64,000 nt of DNA, taken from positions 50,605 through 114,604 of the forward strand of contig NZ_WKYV01000007.1 in assembly GCF_009677585.1 (NCBI RefSeq), in the 5' to 3' direction. Position 1 is the first letter of the stretch; every line of letters begins with the position of its first letter. Origin of the DNA: Lactonifactor sp. BIOML-A5 (GTDB lineage: Bacteria; Bacillota; Clostridia; Lachnospirales; Lachnospiraceae). Positions 8,172 to 17,124 of the stretch are shown here, one piece after another. The notes beneath the pieces are model-generated. The model was not told where the DNA came from. It made no database searches and was given only the letters and a program-made list of their open reading frames with translations. Position numbers and translations under genes: made by a program.

Positions 8172-9512
8172 ATGAATGCGCTGCAGAAACAGGAAGAACG
8201 ACAAGTAAAGGAACAAGAACTTGGAAAAGAGATCCTCAGAAATGCCAGAAATGAGCTGTATCTGGGCATGCGGTTTCTGGATGTGGCTCTGTCCTCCCTT
8301 GCCTTCACCCCTGAGGAGGAGGTAGATGGGGTAGGCTGCGACGGAAGATGCCTGTTTTTTCACCCCCAAGCTCTTTTGGAAAGATACAAAGAGGGAAGGG
8401 TCTGGGTGAACCGGGCCTATCTTCATATGATTTTTCACTGCCTGTTTCGCCACATCTGGGGAAGCAAGGAACGGGAGGTCCGAAGATGGCATCTCGCCTG
8501 TGACATAGCTGCAGAATATGCCATTGACGGATTTCTGCAGAAAAGTATACGGCGCAGACAAGATATGCTGAGGAAGAAAGTATACCAAATCTGTCAGAGC
8601 CGGCTGAAGGTAGTGACTGCCCAGGGAATCTACAAAATACTGGAGGACATGTTTCCCGGGGAGGATGGAATGGCCCGCCTTGCCCACTGGGAAGCTGAAT
8701 TCTACGCAGACGACCACAGCAAGTGGAAGCAAAACCAAAAGGACCCCAGACAGCAGCAGATGCAGCAGCGGTGGGATGACATCAGAGACAGGATGCAGAC
8801 AGAGATGGAGACATTCTCCAAGGAGGCATCGGAGGATTCTAAAAGTCTGGCAGAGCAGGTGCAGGCTGAAAACCGTCAGAGATACGATTATAAAGACTTT
8901 CTCAGAAAATTCTCTGTGATGAGGGAGGAAATCAGGGTGGATATGGATACCTTTGATTACATTTTTTACCACTATGGGATGTCCCTTTACGGGAATATGC
9001 CTCTCATAGAGCCGCAGGAGACAAAGGAGATAAAAAAGATACAGGATTTTGTGATTGTAATCGACACTTCTATGTCCTGCAAGGGAGAGCTTGTGAAGAA
9101 ATTTCTGGAGGAGACTTACTCTGTGCTCAGCGGGACAGAGAGCTTCTTTCAGAAGGCAAAGATTCATATTATCCAGTGTGATGACCGGATTCAGCAGGAT
9201 AAGGTAATCACAAACAGGGAAGAGCTGGAAGAATATATGAGCCATTTTCAGATCATTGGGCAGGGGGGAACGGATTTCAGGCCGGCCTTTGCCTATGTGA
9301 ATACACTGGTGGAACAAGGAACGTTTGAAAAGCTGAAAGGCCTGATTTATTTTACGGACGGTTATGGTACCTATCCTGCGGCCATGCCTTTGTATGAAAC
9401 TGCCTTTGTCTTTCTGAAAGAGGACTTTCAGGATGTGGATGTGCCTCCCTGGGCCATCAAGCTGATACTGGAACCGGAGGATCTGGAGAACCCAAGGATA
9501 GAAGTGGATTGA
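8172..9512 (+). CDS. VWA-like domain protein with putative metallopeptidase region (DUF2201-like)
   Basis: 446 residues. The N-terminal part resembles the putative metallopeptidase domain found with VWA-like domains, with HMIFHCLFRHIW near residues 78-89, where His residues could bind metal. The middle (about 175-265) is charged and helical. The C-terminal VWA-like domain begins with FVIVIDTSMS near residue 292, a MIDAS-type DxSxS motif, and continues with a GGTDFRPAF segment that supplies the conserved Thr. Proteins of this type pair with MoxR-like AAA ATPases, as here (next gene, 19 bases downstream). Known pairs help mature or load metal enzymes or act in stress response. AAAAGGAG precedes the ATG. 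Confidence 0.85.
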   Translation: MNALQKQEERQVKEQELGKEILRNARNELYLGMRFLDVALSSLAFTPEEEVDGVGCDGRCLFFHPQALLERYKEGRVWVNRAYLHMIFHCLFRHIWGSKEREVRRWHLACDIAAEYAIDGFLQKSIRRRQDMLRKKVYQICQSRLKVVTAQGIYKILEDMFPGEDGMARLAHWEAEFYADDHSKWKQNQKDPRQQQMQQRWDDIRDRMQTEMETFSKEASEDSKSLAEQVQAENRQRYDYKDFLRKFSVMREEIRVDMDTFDYIFYHYGMSLYGNMPLIEPQETKEIKKIQDFVIVIDTSMSCKGELVKKFLEETYSVLSGTESFFQKAKIHIIQCDDRIQQDKVITNREELEEYMSHFQIIGQGGTDFRPAFAYVNTLVEQGTFEKLKGLIYFTDGYGTYPAAMPLYETAFVFLKEDFQDVDVPPWAIKLILEPEDLENPRIEVD

Positions 9513-9531
9513 GAAATAAAAGGAGATATAC

Positions 9532-11055
9532 ATGAATATCAAAAGGGCAAAAGAAGAAATCAAGAATTCTATTGAGGCTTATCTGCTGAAGGATGAGGAA
9601 GGGGAATATGTTATCCCGGAAATCCGGCAAAGACCTGTGCTTCTCCTGGGTGCCCCGGGCATCGGAAAGACGCAGATTATGGAGCAAATTGCGAAGGAGT
9701 GCCGGATTGGACTGGTTTCTTACACCATCACCCATCATACCAGGCAAAGTGCTGTCGGCCTTCCTTTTATCTCCGAGAAGGAGTTTGACGGCAGGCCGTA
9801 TTCTGTGACAGAGTATACCATGAGTGAAATTGTGGCATCTGTCTACGAGAAAATCGAAGAGACAGGGCGAAAAGAGGGAATTCTTTTCATCGACGAGATC
9901 AACTGTGTGTCTGAAACACTGGCTCCTGCCATGCTCCAGTTCCTCCAGTGCAAAACATTCGGAAATCATGCCATCCCCAGGGGCTGGCTGATAGTTGCAG
10001 CGGGGAATCCTCCGGAGTATAACAAATCCGTAAGGGAGTTTGATGTGGTAACTATGGACCGGGTAAAAAAGATCCAGGTTGAGCCAGAATATCAGGCCTG
10101 GAAGGAGTACGCTTACAGAGAAAATATACATGGGGCCGTGATTTCCTATCTGAATACAAAACCAGGGAATTTTTATCAGATGGAGACAACAGTGGACGGA
10201 AAGATTTTTGCCACCCCCAGAGGCTGGGAGGATCTATCCAGGCTGATAGCAGTCTATGAGACACTGAAGAAAAAAGTGGATCGGGAAGTTGTCATTCAAT
10301 ACATTCAGCATCCCAGGATAGCTAAAGACTTCGCTAATTATCTGGAACTGTACTATATGTATCAGGCGGATTACCAGGTGGAGCAGGTGCTGCAGGGGAA
10401 GATTGACAGCCTGCTCCTAAAGAAACTGTCCCATGCATCCTTTGATGAGCGTCTCAGTGTGATCGGTCTGTTTTTGGAACGCCTGAGTACCTCTTTCCGG
10501 AAGGAACAGGAGATGGAGGCTTATGTAGAGCGGCTTTACCAGCAGCTGAAGAGAATAAAAAAGCATCTGGAGGAAAATATTGCACAGGAAGAAGCTGCAG
10601 CTGCACCAGAGGAGGTTCTTACACAGGGGATCTCCCTGTTAGAACAGGAATTGGAAAACAAGAAGAAAGCAGAGATTCTGGGGAGGGAAGAGAAGAAGAC
10701 ATTGGTATGGACAATCAATACACTGGAAGCTTACCGGTCAGTTCTTCGCACTGAGAAGGCCGGGGATCCGGAGACAGCAGTTGAGCGGCTTCAGGAATTG
10801 TTTCTTGAGGAAACGGAAAAGCTGGAAGCCTTCCAGAAGAAGTCAGAGGACAGACTGGAGCATGTCTTTGACTTTATGGAGGCGGCCTTCGGAGAGAGCC
10901 AGGAGATGGTAATCTTTATGACAGAACTGAACGCCAATGTTTACAGTGTGAAATTCCTTCAGGAATATGAGTGTGAGAGATATTACAGGTATAATAAGCA
11001 GCTGTTGTTTGAGGAAGCTAACAGAGATCTTCTTGAGAGGATTAACAGTATATGA
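9532..11055 (+). CDS. MoxR-like AAA+ ATPase
   Basis: 507 residues. The AAA+ core occupies about residues 25-260, with Walker A GAPGIGKT near 40 and Walker B ILFIDEIN near 117. The C-terminal 220 residues are rich in Glu and Lys and probably coiled-coil, longer than in minimal MoxR proteins. MoxR ATPases act with VWA partners as chaperone-like remodelling machines, and the immediately upstream gene is such a partner. AAAGGAGA precedes the start. Its stop overlaps the start of the next HAD gene (ATGA), indicating coupling. The client protein is unknown; the LRR protein or a metal enzyme elsewhere are candidates. Confidence 0.9.
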   Translation: MNIKRAKEEIKNSIEAYLLKDEEGEYVIPEIRQRPVLLLGAPGIGKTQIMEQIAKECRIGLVSYTITHHTRQSAVGLPFISEKEFDGRPYSVTEYTMSEIVASVYEKIEETGRKEGILFIDEINCVSETLAPAMLQFLQCKTFGNHAIPRGWLIVAAGNPPEYNKSVREFDVVTMDRVKKIQVEPEYQAWKEYAYRENIHGAVISYLNTKPGNFYQMETTVDGKIFATPRGWEDLSRLIAVYETLKKKVDREVVIQYIQHPRIAKDFANYLELYYMYQADYQVEQVLQGKIDSLLLKKLSHASFDERLSVIGLFLERLSTSFRKEQEMEAYVERLYQQLKRIKKHLEENIAQEEAAAAPEEVLTQGISLLEQELENKKKAEILGREEKKTLVWTINTLEAYRSVLRTEKAGDPETAVERLQELFLEETEKLEAFQKKSEDRLEHVFDFMEAAFGESQEMVIFMTELNANVYSVKFLQEYECERYYRYNKQLLFEEANRDLLERINSI

Positions 11056-11891
11056 ATAGAAGAGATGAAGCAAGACAGGTAAAATTGATAGCCATGGACA
11101 TTGACGGAACGCTGTTGAATTCTCATAAACAGGTGATGCCAAAAACAAAGGAGATTCTGGAAAAGGCAGCAGCTCAGGGGATTCATATAGTGGCAGCCAC
11201 CGGAAGAGCTTTTACTGCACTTCCCACGGCAGTGAGTAAATGGGGGATCATGGAGTATGTGATTACCTCCAACGGCAGCAGTTTGTTTTCCCTGAAGGAT
11301 CAGATGCGCGTCTACGGGCGCGATATGGAGCGCCGCACGGTGGAGGAATTGACTGAACTTTTACTCTCCTGTCCGTGTCCGGTGGAGGTGTTTATGGAAG
11401 GACAGGCATACGCTTCCAGATCCTACGTGGAAAACCCCGGGGCATACCGTGTGTCCCCGGAAAGCGCGGCCTATGTGCAGAAAACCAGGAAGCCTGTCAA
11501 AGATATAAAAGGATTTATAAGAGAGAACCTTGGAAGGATAGAGGGAATGGATTTGGTAGTTTCGGATCCAGAGCTGAAAAGGGAACTGCGGAGCCGGGCG
11601 GAACAGATTCCGGACCTCTATGTAACTTCTTCCCTGGACCGGTATCTGGAATTCGGACCGGCAGGGGCAGGAAAGGGCAGAACTCTGGAGGAGCTTCTTT
11701 TAAGGCTGGGGCTGAAAAAAGAGCATATGATTGCGTTTGGAGACGGTGAGAATGACAGGGAAATGCTTGAGGCAGCCGGCCTGGGAGTTGCCATGGCCAA
11801 TGGGAACCCTGTGCTAAAGGCGGTGGCTGATACCGTGACGGCATCCAACGATGAAGAAGGAATCTGGGAAATCTTAAAAGAGTATCTATAA
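11052..11891 (+). CDS. Cof-type HAD-superfamily phosphatase
   Basis: 279 residues, HAD type IIB. The nucleophile motif AMDIDGTLLNS lies near residue 14, and FGDGENDREML is the acidic motif near the C-terminus. It overlaps the MoxR gene by four bases. The operon therefore starts and ends with related but clearly different Cof-type phosphatases, which is unusual. Family members hydrolyse sugar phosphates, nucleotides or flavin precursors; the substrate is unknown. Confidence 0.9.
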   Translation: MNRRDEARQVKLIAMDIDGTLLNSHKQVMPKTKEILEKAAAQGIHIVAATGRAFTALPTAVSKWGIMEYVITSNGSSLFSLKDQMRVYGRDMERRTVEELTELLLSCPCPVEVFMEGQAYASRSYVENPGAYRVSPESAAYVQKTRKPVKDIKGFIRENLGRIEGMDLVVSDPELKRELRSRAEQIPDLYVTSSLDRYLEFGPAGAGKGRTLEELLLRLGLKKEHMIAFGDGENDREMLEAAGLGVAMANGNPVLKAVADTVTASNDEEGIWEILKEYL

Positions 11892-11905
11892 AAACTGCAG
11901 GTTTT

Positions 11906-11914
11906 TGTTATAAT
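11906..11914 (+). promoter_or_regulatory. Extended -10 promoter
   Basis: TGTTATAAT gives an extended -10 (TG, one base, TATAAT at 11909-11914) with no good -35. Just before it, AAAAACTGCAGGTTTTT (near 11890-11906) can form a small hairpin with a T-run that may end the preceding operon. Transcription would start near 11921 for the HD gene. Confidence 0.55.
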
Positions 11915-11992
11915 GAAGATATGCGGGTGATACGGGAGCGTGCAGCCCGGTTTCCAATTACGGATAAAGGGATTACAAGGGGGGCTTTTGTC

Positions 11993-12886
11993 ATGACAAA
12001 AGAGGAAGAGGCAATACATAATAAGGAGTATGCTTACAGATGCATACCCCACAGCGCGGCCTGTGACCGTGAAGGCAGACTGTACTGCAGAGCTGCCAAT
12101 GCAGTGTTAGAGAATCCGGTATACTGCAGCTATTGTCCCTGTTTTACTGGGAGAGACGGGAACGGACAGCCTGTCTGCCGATATTATGATTTCCCGTGGC
12201 AGGAGAGGACAGACTGCCGTACACCCAATCAGTGGAAAAAGTATGCGGACGGTCTGATAGGTGCCGGTCTGGTGCCGGTGTTTCCTGATTATATTTTAAA
12301 GAGGGAAAAGACAGAGGAGTCCATAGAACAGGCGCTGCAGTTTGCAGCAGAGGCCCACAAAAGGCAGGTTCGGAAGGGGACCGGCATTCCATATATTGTG
12401 CATCCCATGGAGGTTCTTTCAATCTTAAGAGGGATGACAGAGGATCCGGATATTCTTATGGCAGGGGTACTCCACGACGTTCTGGAAGATACCCCCAGCG
12501 GGGAGCTAGAACTGGAACAGAGGTTCGGGCAGAGGGTGCTGAAACTGGTGAAGAAAGAGACCGAAGATAAGAGACGGCATCTTCCGGCAAAAGATTCCTG
12601 GAAAATCAGAAAAATGGAGATGATCAGCCAGATTAAGAAAGAACCCGCGGAGTTAAAAAAAATAGTACTTGCGGATAAGCTGTCCAATATGAGGGCCACC
12701 AAAAGGGGCTATGACAAAGAAGGCGAAGCTATATGGCAGAGGTTTAATGTCACGGATCCAGGGATGCATCGGTGGTATTATACGACAATTGGCGAAATCC
12801 TGTCAGAGTTGGAGGATACGCAGGCTTATCAGGAATACATGTATCTGTGCAGGGTGATTTTCGGGCATGAACAGTCAGAAGGATAG
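11993..12886 (+). CDS. HD-domain hydrolase related to (p)ppGpp hydrolases, with Cys-rich N-terminus
   Basis: 297 residues. The C-terminal part has the HD phosphohydrolase layout of the RelA/SpoT hydrolase domain: AHKRQVRKG, IPYIVHPMEV, LHDVLEDT and ADKLSNM occur in order. No synthetase or TGS/ACT region follows, so it is a stand-alone hydrolase-type protein, perhaps acting on (p)ppGpp or other nucleotides. The first 70 residues are rich in Cys (CSYCPC and others), possibly a metal or Fe-S site, which is not typical of small alarmone hydrolases. The start at 11993 has AAGGGGGG upstream; an in-frame ATG at 11921 coincides with the expected transcription start and is rejected. Confidence 0.8.
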   Translation: MTKEEEAIHNKEYAYRCIPHSAACDREGRLYCRAANAVLENPVYCSYCPCFTGRDGNGQPVCRYYDFPWQERTDCRTPNQWKKYADGLIGAGLVPVFPDYILKREKTEESIEQALQFAAEAHKRQVRKGTGIPYIVHPMEVLSILRGMTEDPDILMAGVLHDVLEDTPSGELELEQRFGQRVLKLVKKETEDKRRHLPAKDSWKIRKMEMISQIKKEPAELKKIVLADKLSNMRATKRGYDKEGEAIWQRFNVTDPGMHRWYYTTIGEILSELEDTQAYQEYMYLCRVIFGHEQSEG

Positions 12887-12950
12887 AAGGGCCGGATAGG
12901 AACAAGGGAATGAATCCATTGGAAGGGGTAGAAAATGAGAGGGGTCTGCT

Positions 12951-13496
12951 ATGAACTATGACATCCTGTACAGCGGAAGAAAGACGCTGTGCATACAAAT
13001 TACAGAGAAGGCAGAACTGCTGGTGAGGGCACCCTATGGGTGCCCGAAGAAAATAATAGAAGAATTTGTGGCTGCCAAAGAACCTTGGATTCAAAAGAAA
13101 ATTGCCGGGAGAAGGGCAGAACTTAAGAAAAAGGCGGTCCCACCCTACTCCCCCAAGGAAAAGCAGCACCTGATTGAGATGGCGGGGAAAAAGATTGGAG
13201 ATAAGGTGCGGGTCTACTCCAAAATCATGGGGGTTACCTTTACACGGATTACCATTCGGGAACAGAAAACCCGCTGGGGAAGCTGCAGTGCAAAAGGCAG
13301 CCTGAATTTTAACTGGCGGCTGATTCTGGCCCCCGAAAAGGTGCTGGATTATGTGGTGATACACGAACTTGCCCACCGGAAGGAGATGAATCATTCCCCT
13401 GGGTTTTATCAGGTTGTGGAGGATGCCATGCCGGACTACAGAATATATCAGAGGTGGCTGAAAGAGCATGGAAGGGAACTGTGGGAAAGATCATAA
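12951..13496 (+). CDS. YgjP/DUF45-family metal-dependent hydrolase
   Basis: 181 residues. The zinc-binding HELAHRKEMNHSPGF segment (near residue 139) and the upstream RWGSCSAKGSLNFNWRL region are hallmarks of the YgjP-like (DUF45, WLM/SprT-like) metallopeptidases. The usual length and cytoplasmic nature fit the family. GAGGGG lies before the start. It is followed 10 bases later by the DUF2284 gene, and both probably share a transcript with the HD gene. The physiological target of the family is not established. Confidence 0.85.
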   Translation: MNYDILYSGRKTLCIQITEKAELLVRAPYGCPKKIIEEFVAAKEPWIQKKIAGRRAELKKKAVPPYSPKEKQHLIEMAGKKIGDKVRVYSKIMGVTFTRITIREQKTRWGSCSAKGSLNFNWRLILAPEKVLDYVVIHELAHRKEMNHSPGFYQVVEDAMPDYRIYQRWLKEHGRELWERS

Positions 13497-13506
13497 GGAG
13501 GTTCGT

Positions 13507-14046
13507 ATGGAAGAGTATTTAATAGAAGATATGGCTGCTGAGGCAGGGTTTACAAAGGCTAAAGTGATAAAAGCGGAACAGCTGGTATTCAACGCCGATT
13601 TCCGGCGCTACTGTGAGGAGAACCTCTGCGGCAATTACGGGGACAATTATTCCTGCCCTCCGGACTGTGGTTCACCGGAACAGATGGAGGCCAGGGCCAG
13701 AGAATATGAAAATGCCCTGGTATTTCAGACTGTCTGTGAGGTGGAAGACATGAATTCCCAGGAAGAGCTGGCCCGTTTGAAAAAGGAACATAATAAGAGA
13801 TCCAGAGCTTTTATCAGGAGACTGAAAGAGGCGGGACTTACCGGACTGCCTATGCTGGCTGGCCCCTGCGATCTGTGCCGGCCCTGCAGAAGAGAAAAAG
13901 GGGAGGAGTGTGCCTATCCGGAACAGATCAGCTCCTGCCTGTCTGCCTACTGTGTACAGGCGGATAAAATGGCAGAGGCATGTGATATGACATACTGGGG
14001 AAACGGCAGACAGATATCTTATTTCAGTCTGTTCTTATATCACTAG
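13507..14046 (+). CDS. DUF2284 metal-binding protein
   Basis: 179 residues with many Cys in the DUF2284 pattern: CEENLCGNYG, SCPPDCG, GPCDLCRPCRR, EECAYP and SCLSAYC. The family is common in anaerobes and is thought to bind metal or an Fe-S cluster, but its function is unknown. The start at 13507 has ATAAGGAGG seven bases upstream; an earlier frame start at 13468 lies inside the preceding gene without a ribosome site. Its place next to a metallopeptidase does not define a role. Confidence 0.85.
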   Translation: MEEYLIEDMAAEAGFTKAKVIKAEQLVFNADFRRYCEENLCGNYGDNYSCPPDCGSPEQMEARAREYENALVFQTVCEVEDMNSQEELARLKKEHNKRSRAFIRRLKEAGLTGLPMLAGPCDLCRPCRREKGEECAYPEQISSCLSAYCVQADKMAEACDMTYWGNGRQISYFSLFLYH

Positions 14047-14067
14047 ACAACAGGAAAGGAAGAGAGA

Positions 14068-14580
14068 ATGGCAATTACTATTGTACAACGTCAGAAATTG
14101 CTGCAGCAGGTAGAGCGTGTACTCCATGTACCGGGTAACTTTACCAAGGAAATACTGGAGATGGCGCTGGTACTGGATTGCGCAATGGAAAAAGAAGAAT
14201 TAGAGGATACCGTTATAGAGCTTGTAAAAACCCTGAAGGGCCACGGCCAAGTGTTCCGCAATGTGAGGCTGAATGTACTTTGGTGGAAGGCGGATGGAAG
14301 AGTGGAATCCACCGTGGCGGCTATGCCCCGTCTGATGATGTCAGCTTTTTACCAGGGATTTGAACCTGTGAAAGAGAAAAAGACTCTGGAAAAACTGGCG
14401 GGATATCTGAAAATGTATTATGCCAGGTCCAAACTTATCATAGTTGTGACGAACGGAGAATATGAAATCAGGGACCAGGACCAGGCCAAAAGGAACGGAG
14501 AGCCTTTTCTAAAGCGGAAGTTTCTGCTCTGGAGGAAACGAGAGGTATACAATTACAGAGAGACACTGCTCTTAGAATAA
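14068..14580 (+). CDS. Conserved hypothetical protein
   Basis: 170 residues, not recognised. It looks soluble and alpha/beta. The N-terminal third is helical. A strand-like KLIIVVTNGEYEI follows near 131, and the basic C-terminus reads KRKFLLWRKREVYNYR. There are no catalytic motifs that I can name and no signal peptide. AAAGGAAGAGAG precedes the start, and a bidirectional terminator follows, so it ends the transcript that includes the DUF2284 gene. Confidence 0.7.
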   Translation: MAITIVQRQKLLQQVERVLHVPGNFTKEILEMALVLDCAMEKEELEDTVIELVKTLKGHGQVFRNVRLNVLWWKADGRVESTVAAMPRLMMSAFYQGFEPVKEKKTLEKLAGYLKMYYARSKLIIVVTNGEYEIRDQDQAKRNGEPFLKRKFLLWRKREVYNYRETLLLE

Positions 14581-14620
14581 AAAAAGAGAAAGCTGTAGCA
14601 AAATACGGCTTTCTCTTTTT
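14581..14620. terminator. Bidirectional terminator
   Basis: A 13-bp perfect stem (14581-14593 with 14608-14620) of A/G-rich then T/C-rich sequence lies between convergent genes, with T-runs on both strands. It overlaps the stop codon of the Lrp-type gene. Confidence 0.85.
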
Positions 14621-15066
14621 TAAATCTCTTCGTCCATCAGATTTATATTGTGCGGCTCTTTATAGGTTGAGAGAACGATATTAGTACTGGTTTCTCCGAA
14701 TTTCTGAATCTTGTTCAGGAAGTTATCCAGATCCATGGTGCTCTTGAAAAGTACTTTCAGCAAAGCAAAATATTGTCCTGTAATCCCATGACACTCAATT
14801 ACGTTGGGACAGGACTGCACATAAGAATAGAACTCATCTCTGGAGGCAGTTTCCACAGCCACACTGATAAAGGCTGTCACCATAAATCCCACAGCTTTAT
14901 TGTCCAGATTGACAGAATAGCCCTTGATAATATTATCTTTTTCCATTTTCTCTATTCTTGTTTTGACAGCAGGGGAGGTGAGTCCCACAGCCTCAGAAAT
15001 CTGTTTAAAAGAAGTTCTCCCATTCTGGCTTAATATTTTAAGTATTTCTTTATCTAATTTGTCCAT
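14620..15066 (-). CDS. Lrp/AsnC-family transcriptional regulator
   Basis: 148 residues. The N-terminal winged helix starts MDKLDKEILKILSQNGR and includes SEAVGLTSPAVKTRIEKME, the classical Lrp/AsnC DNA-binding signature. The C-terminal half is the ligand-sensing RAM/ACT-like domain (CHGITGQYF region). Such proteins sense amino acids. The start at 15066 is chosen because GGGGAAT is close upstream and the family begins at this Met; a frame reaching 15144 adds an unrelated segment. It is divergent from a peptide-transport operon across 378 bp and is a natural candidate to control it. Confidence 0.9.
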   Translation of the reverse strand: MDKLDKEILKILSQNGRTSFKQISEAVGLTSPAVKTRIEKMEKDNIIKGYSVNLDNKAVGFMVTAFISVAVETASRDEFYSYVQSCPNVIECHGITGQYFALLKVLFKSTMDLDNFLNKIQKFGETSTNIVLSTYKEPHNINLMDEEI

Positions 15067-15232
15067 GAATATTCCCCGCCTATGGTTTCCCTGCTTGACA
15101 CATTCTGAAGCAGGGAATGATTTTCTGCATGTATATGATACCATAAGATACTCTGCTGTTGTTAGTATTATTTTAAGAAATTAACAAAATTTTCTTTTTT
15201 GTCTTCTTCAAAGGCAAAGCATTAATTGGCGG

Positions 15233-15261
15233 TTGACAAAGCAACTAATTTCTGCTAAGAT
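15233..15261 (+). promoter_or_regulatory. Sigma-A promoter of peptide-transport operon
   Basis: TTGACA (15233-15238), a 17-bp spacer and TAAGAT (15256-15261). The leader to the start codon at 15445 is about 175 bases and very AT-rich. I see no riboswitch motif in it. The whole 15067-15444 gap otherwise holds only the divergent regulator's upstream region. Confidence 0.75.
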
Positions 15262-15444
15262 TTCCCTAATGGAATTACTAAAACATACTATTTAGGCGAT
15301 AAAACTTTATATAATAAATATTTTTTCCGAATGTACTTTATTTTATAAAGAACACACTGTAAGAAAACCAGAATTAACCGGTGAATACAGCAGCCTAGAG
15401 GAATGAGTGCAAGGTAATTTACAAAAGATTATGGAGGCAATGGT

Positions 15445-17049
15445 ATGAAAAAAAGAATTAGTTTGCTGTCAGCCCTGATATTGTCAGCGGCGCTTGTGCT
15501 GTCAGGATGTTCAGATGCCCCTGCGGAGTACGGTGATTCCAAAGGGAGCGGGGAATCGGATACCTCGGAGGCTGCTTCATCAGGTGTGCAGGATACGTCC
15601 AAAGAGACAGATGGGGATCAGTTGATTGTGGCCATTCAGTCTGACCCCAGCGGACTGGATCCCCATATGGTGACCGATAAGGCGGCTGGGATCTGCATTG
15701 AGAACATGTACAATACGTTATTTACATATACGGAGGCTTATGGGGAGGTGGCGCCCTCTCTGGCCGAATCCTATGAGGTTTCTGAGGATGAGCTTGTGTA
15801 TACCCTTCATCTTCAGGAGGGGGTTAAGTTTCACAGCGGGAATACTATGACCAGTGAGGACGTAAAATATTCTCTCGAGAGAATTATGAATGGGGGGGCA
15901 CGGGCTTCCCAGTTTGACAAGGTTTCGTCCATCGAAACTCCGGACGAGAACACCGTTGTAATTACACTTTCCTCCCAGTACGCACCGTTTCTTACCTATC
16001 TTGCCAATTCATTAAATGCAATAGTGGAGAAGGCAGTGGTGGAGGAAAACGGAGGGAGCCTTGCCAATGCAGACGCAGGGTCAGGCCCATACAAACTGGA
16101 ACAGTGGACAGAGGGCAGCAGTCTGAACCTGACAGCATTCCCTGAATACTGGGAGGAGGGGCTTCCAAAAGTAAACAGCCTTGTTTTAAAGACAATTGCA
16201 GATGCCACGGCACGCGCCACTGCCCTGAGAAACGGCGAGATTCATATGATTATCGATGCCATAGATCAGGAAATTGCAGTTTTGAAGGACGCAGAAGGGG
16301 TAACCATGGAATCTGTTCCGGGTACCTTCTGGGAATATGTGGGCATGAACTGTGAGTCAGAATATCTGAAGGATGTAAAAGTAAGACAGGCCGTTGCCAA
16401 TGCAGTTGACAGGGATGCCATTAATACGGCTGTAAAAATGGGAAATGCCGAAGTACTGAAAGAGGCTAATATTCCATCCACACATGAGTACTACGGCGGT
16501 GATGAAGTTTATCCTGCAAGAGATTTGGAAAAGGCAAAAGCCCTGTTAAAAGAAGCCGGATATGAGGAGGGCGAGATAACATTAAAAATCACTGTCGGTT
16601 CTGACTGGCAGTATCAGGTAGATGCCGCGCAGATGGTGAAGCAGCAGCTGGCAGAGGCAGGCATTGAGTCAGAGATTTCCGCACTGGAGTCAGGGGTGTA
16701 TTTTGACGGTCTGAATCAGGGAGACTTTGACCTGACAATTTGCGGTTGGTCAGGTTTTGTAGACGCTGACGAATATTTATATAACCTGTTTACCACAGGC
16801 GGTGCGTATAACCAGCAGAAGTACTCTAACCCTGCGGTAGACGAGCTGTTGGAACAGGGCCGTTCCACTCTGGACAAGGAAGAGAGAATGGCGATTTACA
16901 AAGAAGCACAGAAAGTAATTGCAGAAGATGCCCCCATGGCGTTTTTGTACATGAACAATTTTACCGTTGCCATGCGGGATAATGTTAAGGGTTATACGGT
17001 GCATCCAACCGCTACTACCATTTTCCTGAAGGACGTTTATTTTGAGTAA
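15445..17049 (+). CDS. Oligopeptide/dipeptide ABC transporter substrate-binding lipoprotein
   Basis: 534 residues. The signal peptide ends in a lipobox LVLSGCSDA, so the protein is lipid-anchored outside the membrane. A Ser/Thr/Glu-rich linker follows, then a SBP_bac_5 fold: EVAPSLAESYEVSED, VKFHSGNTMTSEDVKYSLER and similar segments typical of OppA/DppA. ATGGAGG precedes the ATG. It is first in an operon with two permeases and two ATPases. A DUF1028 protein and an M20 amidohydrolase follow, so peptides or N-acylated amino acids are likely cargo. Confidence 0.93.
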   Translation: MKKRISLLSALILSAALVLSGCSDAPAEYGDSKGSGESDTSEAASSGVQDTSKETDGDQLIVAIQSDPSGLDPHMVTDKAAGICIENMYNTLFTYTEAYGEVAPSLAESYEVSEDELVYTLHLQEGVKFHSGNTMTSEDVKYSLERIMNGGARASQFDKVSSIETPDENTVVITLSSQYAPFLTYLANSLNAIVEKAVVEENGGSLANADAGSGPYKLEQWTEGSSLNLTAFPEYWEEGLPKVNSLVLKTIADATARATALRNGEIHMIIDAIDQEIAVLKDAEGVTMESVPGTFWEYVGMNCESEYLKDVKVRQAVANAVDRDAINTAVKMGNAEVLKEANIPSTHEYYGGDEVYPARDLEKAKALLKEAGYEEGEITLKITVGSDWQYQVDAAQMVKQQLAEAGIESEISALESGVYFDGLNQGDFDLTICGWSGFVDADEYLYNLFTTGGAYNQQKYSNPAVDELLEQGRSTLDKEERMAIYKEAQKVIAEDAPMAFLYMNNFTVAMRDNVKGYTVHPTATTIFLKDVYFE

Positions 17050-17062
17050 ATTATGAAATTCC

Positions 17063-17092
17063 GGAAAGAGTCTGATGCGTCAGGCTCTTTCC
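17063..17092 (+). terminator. Hairpin after binding-protein gene (partial terminator or mRNA stabiliser)
   Basis: GGAAAGAGTCTGA pairs with TCAGGCTCTTTCC around TGCG, with a short T-rich tail. Hairpins at this position commonly let the binding protein be made in excess over the membrane parts of ABC systems; that role is inferred here. Confidence 0.7.
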
Positions 17093-17124
17093 TGTATTTT
17101 GCATATCTGTGAAAGGAGAAGAGA

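Noticed and set aside
8145..9563. Large open frame of 472 codons on the minus strand
   Set aside because: It lies antisense to the VWA gene, has a composition typical of reverse reading and no domain or ribosome site.
15067..15444. T-box or amino-acid riboswitch upstream of the peptide transporter
   Set aside because: I found no T-box consensus or terminator hairpin in this AT-rich leader.
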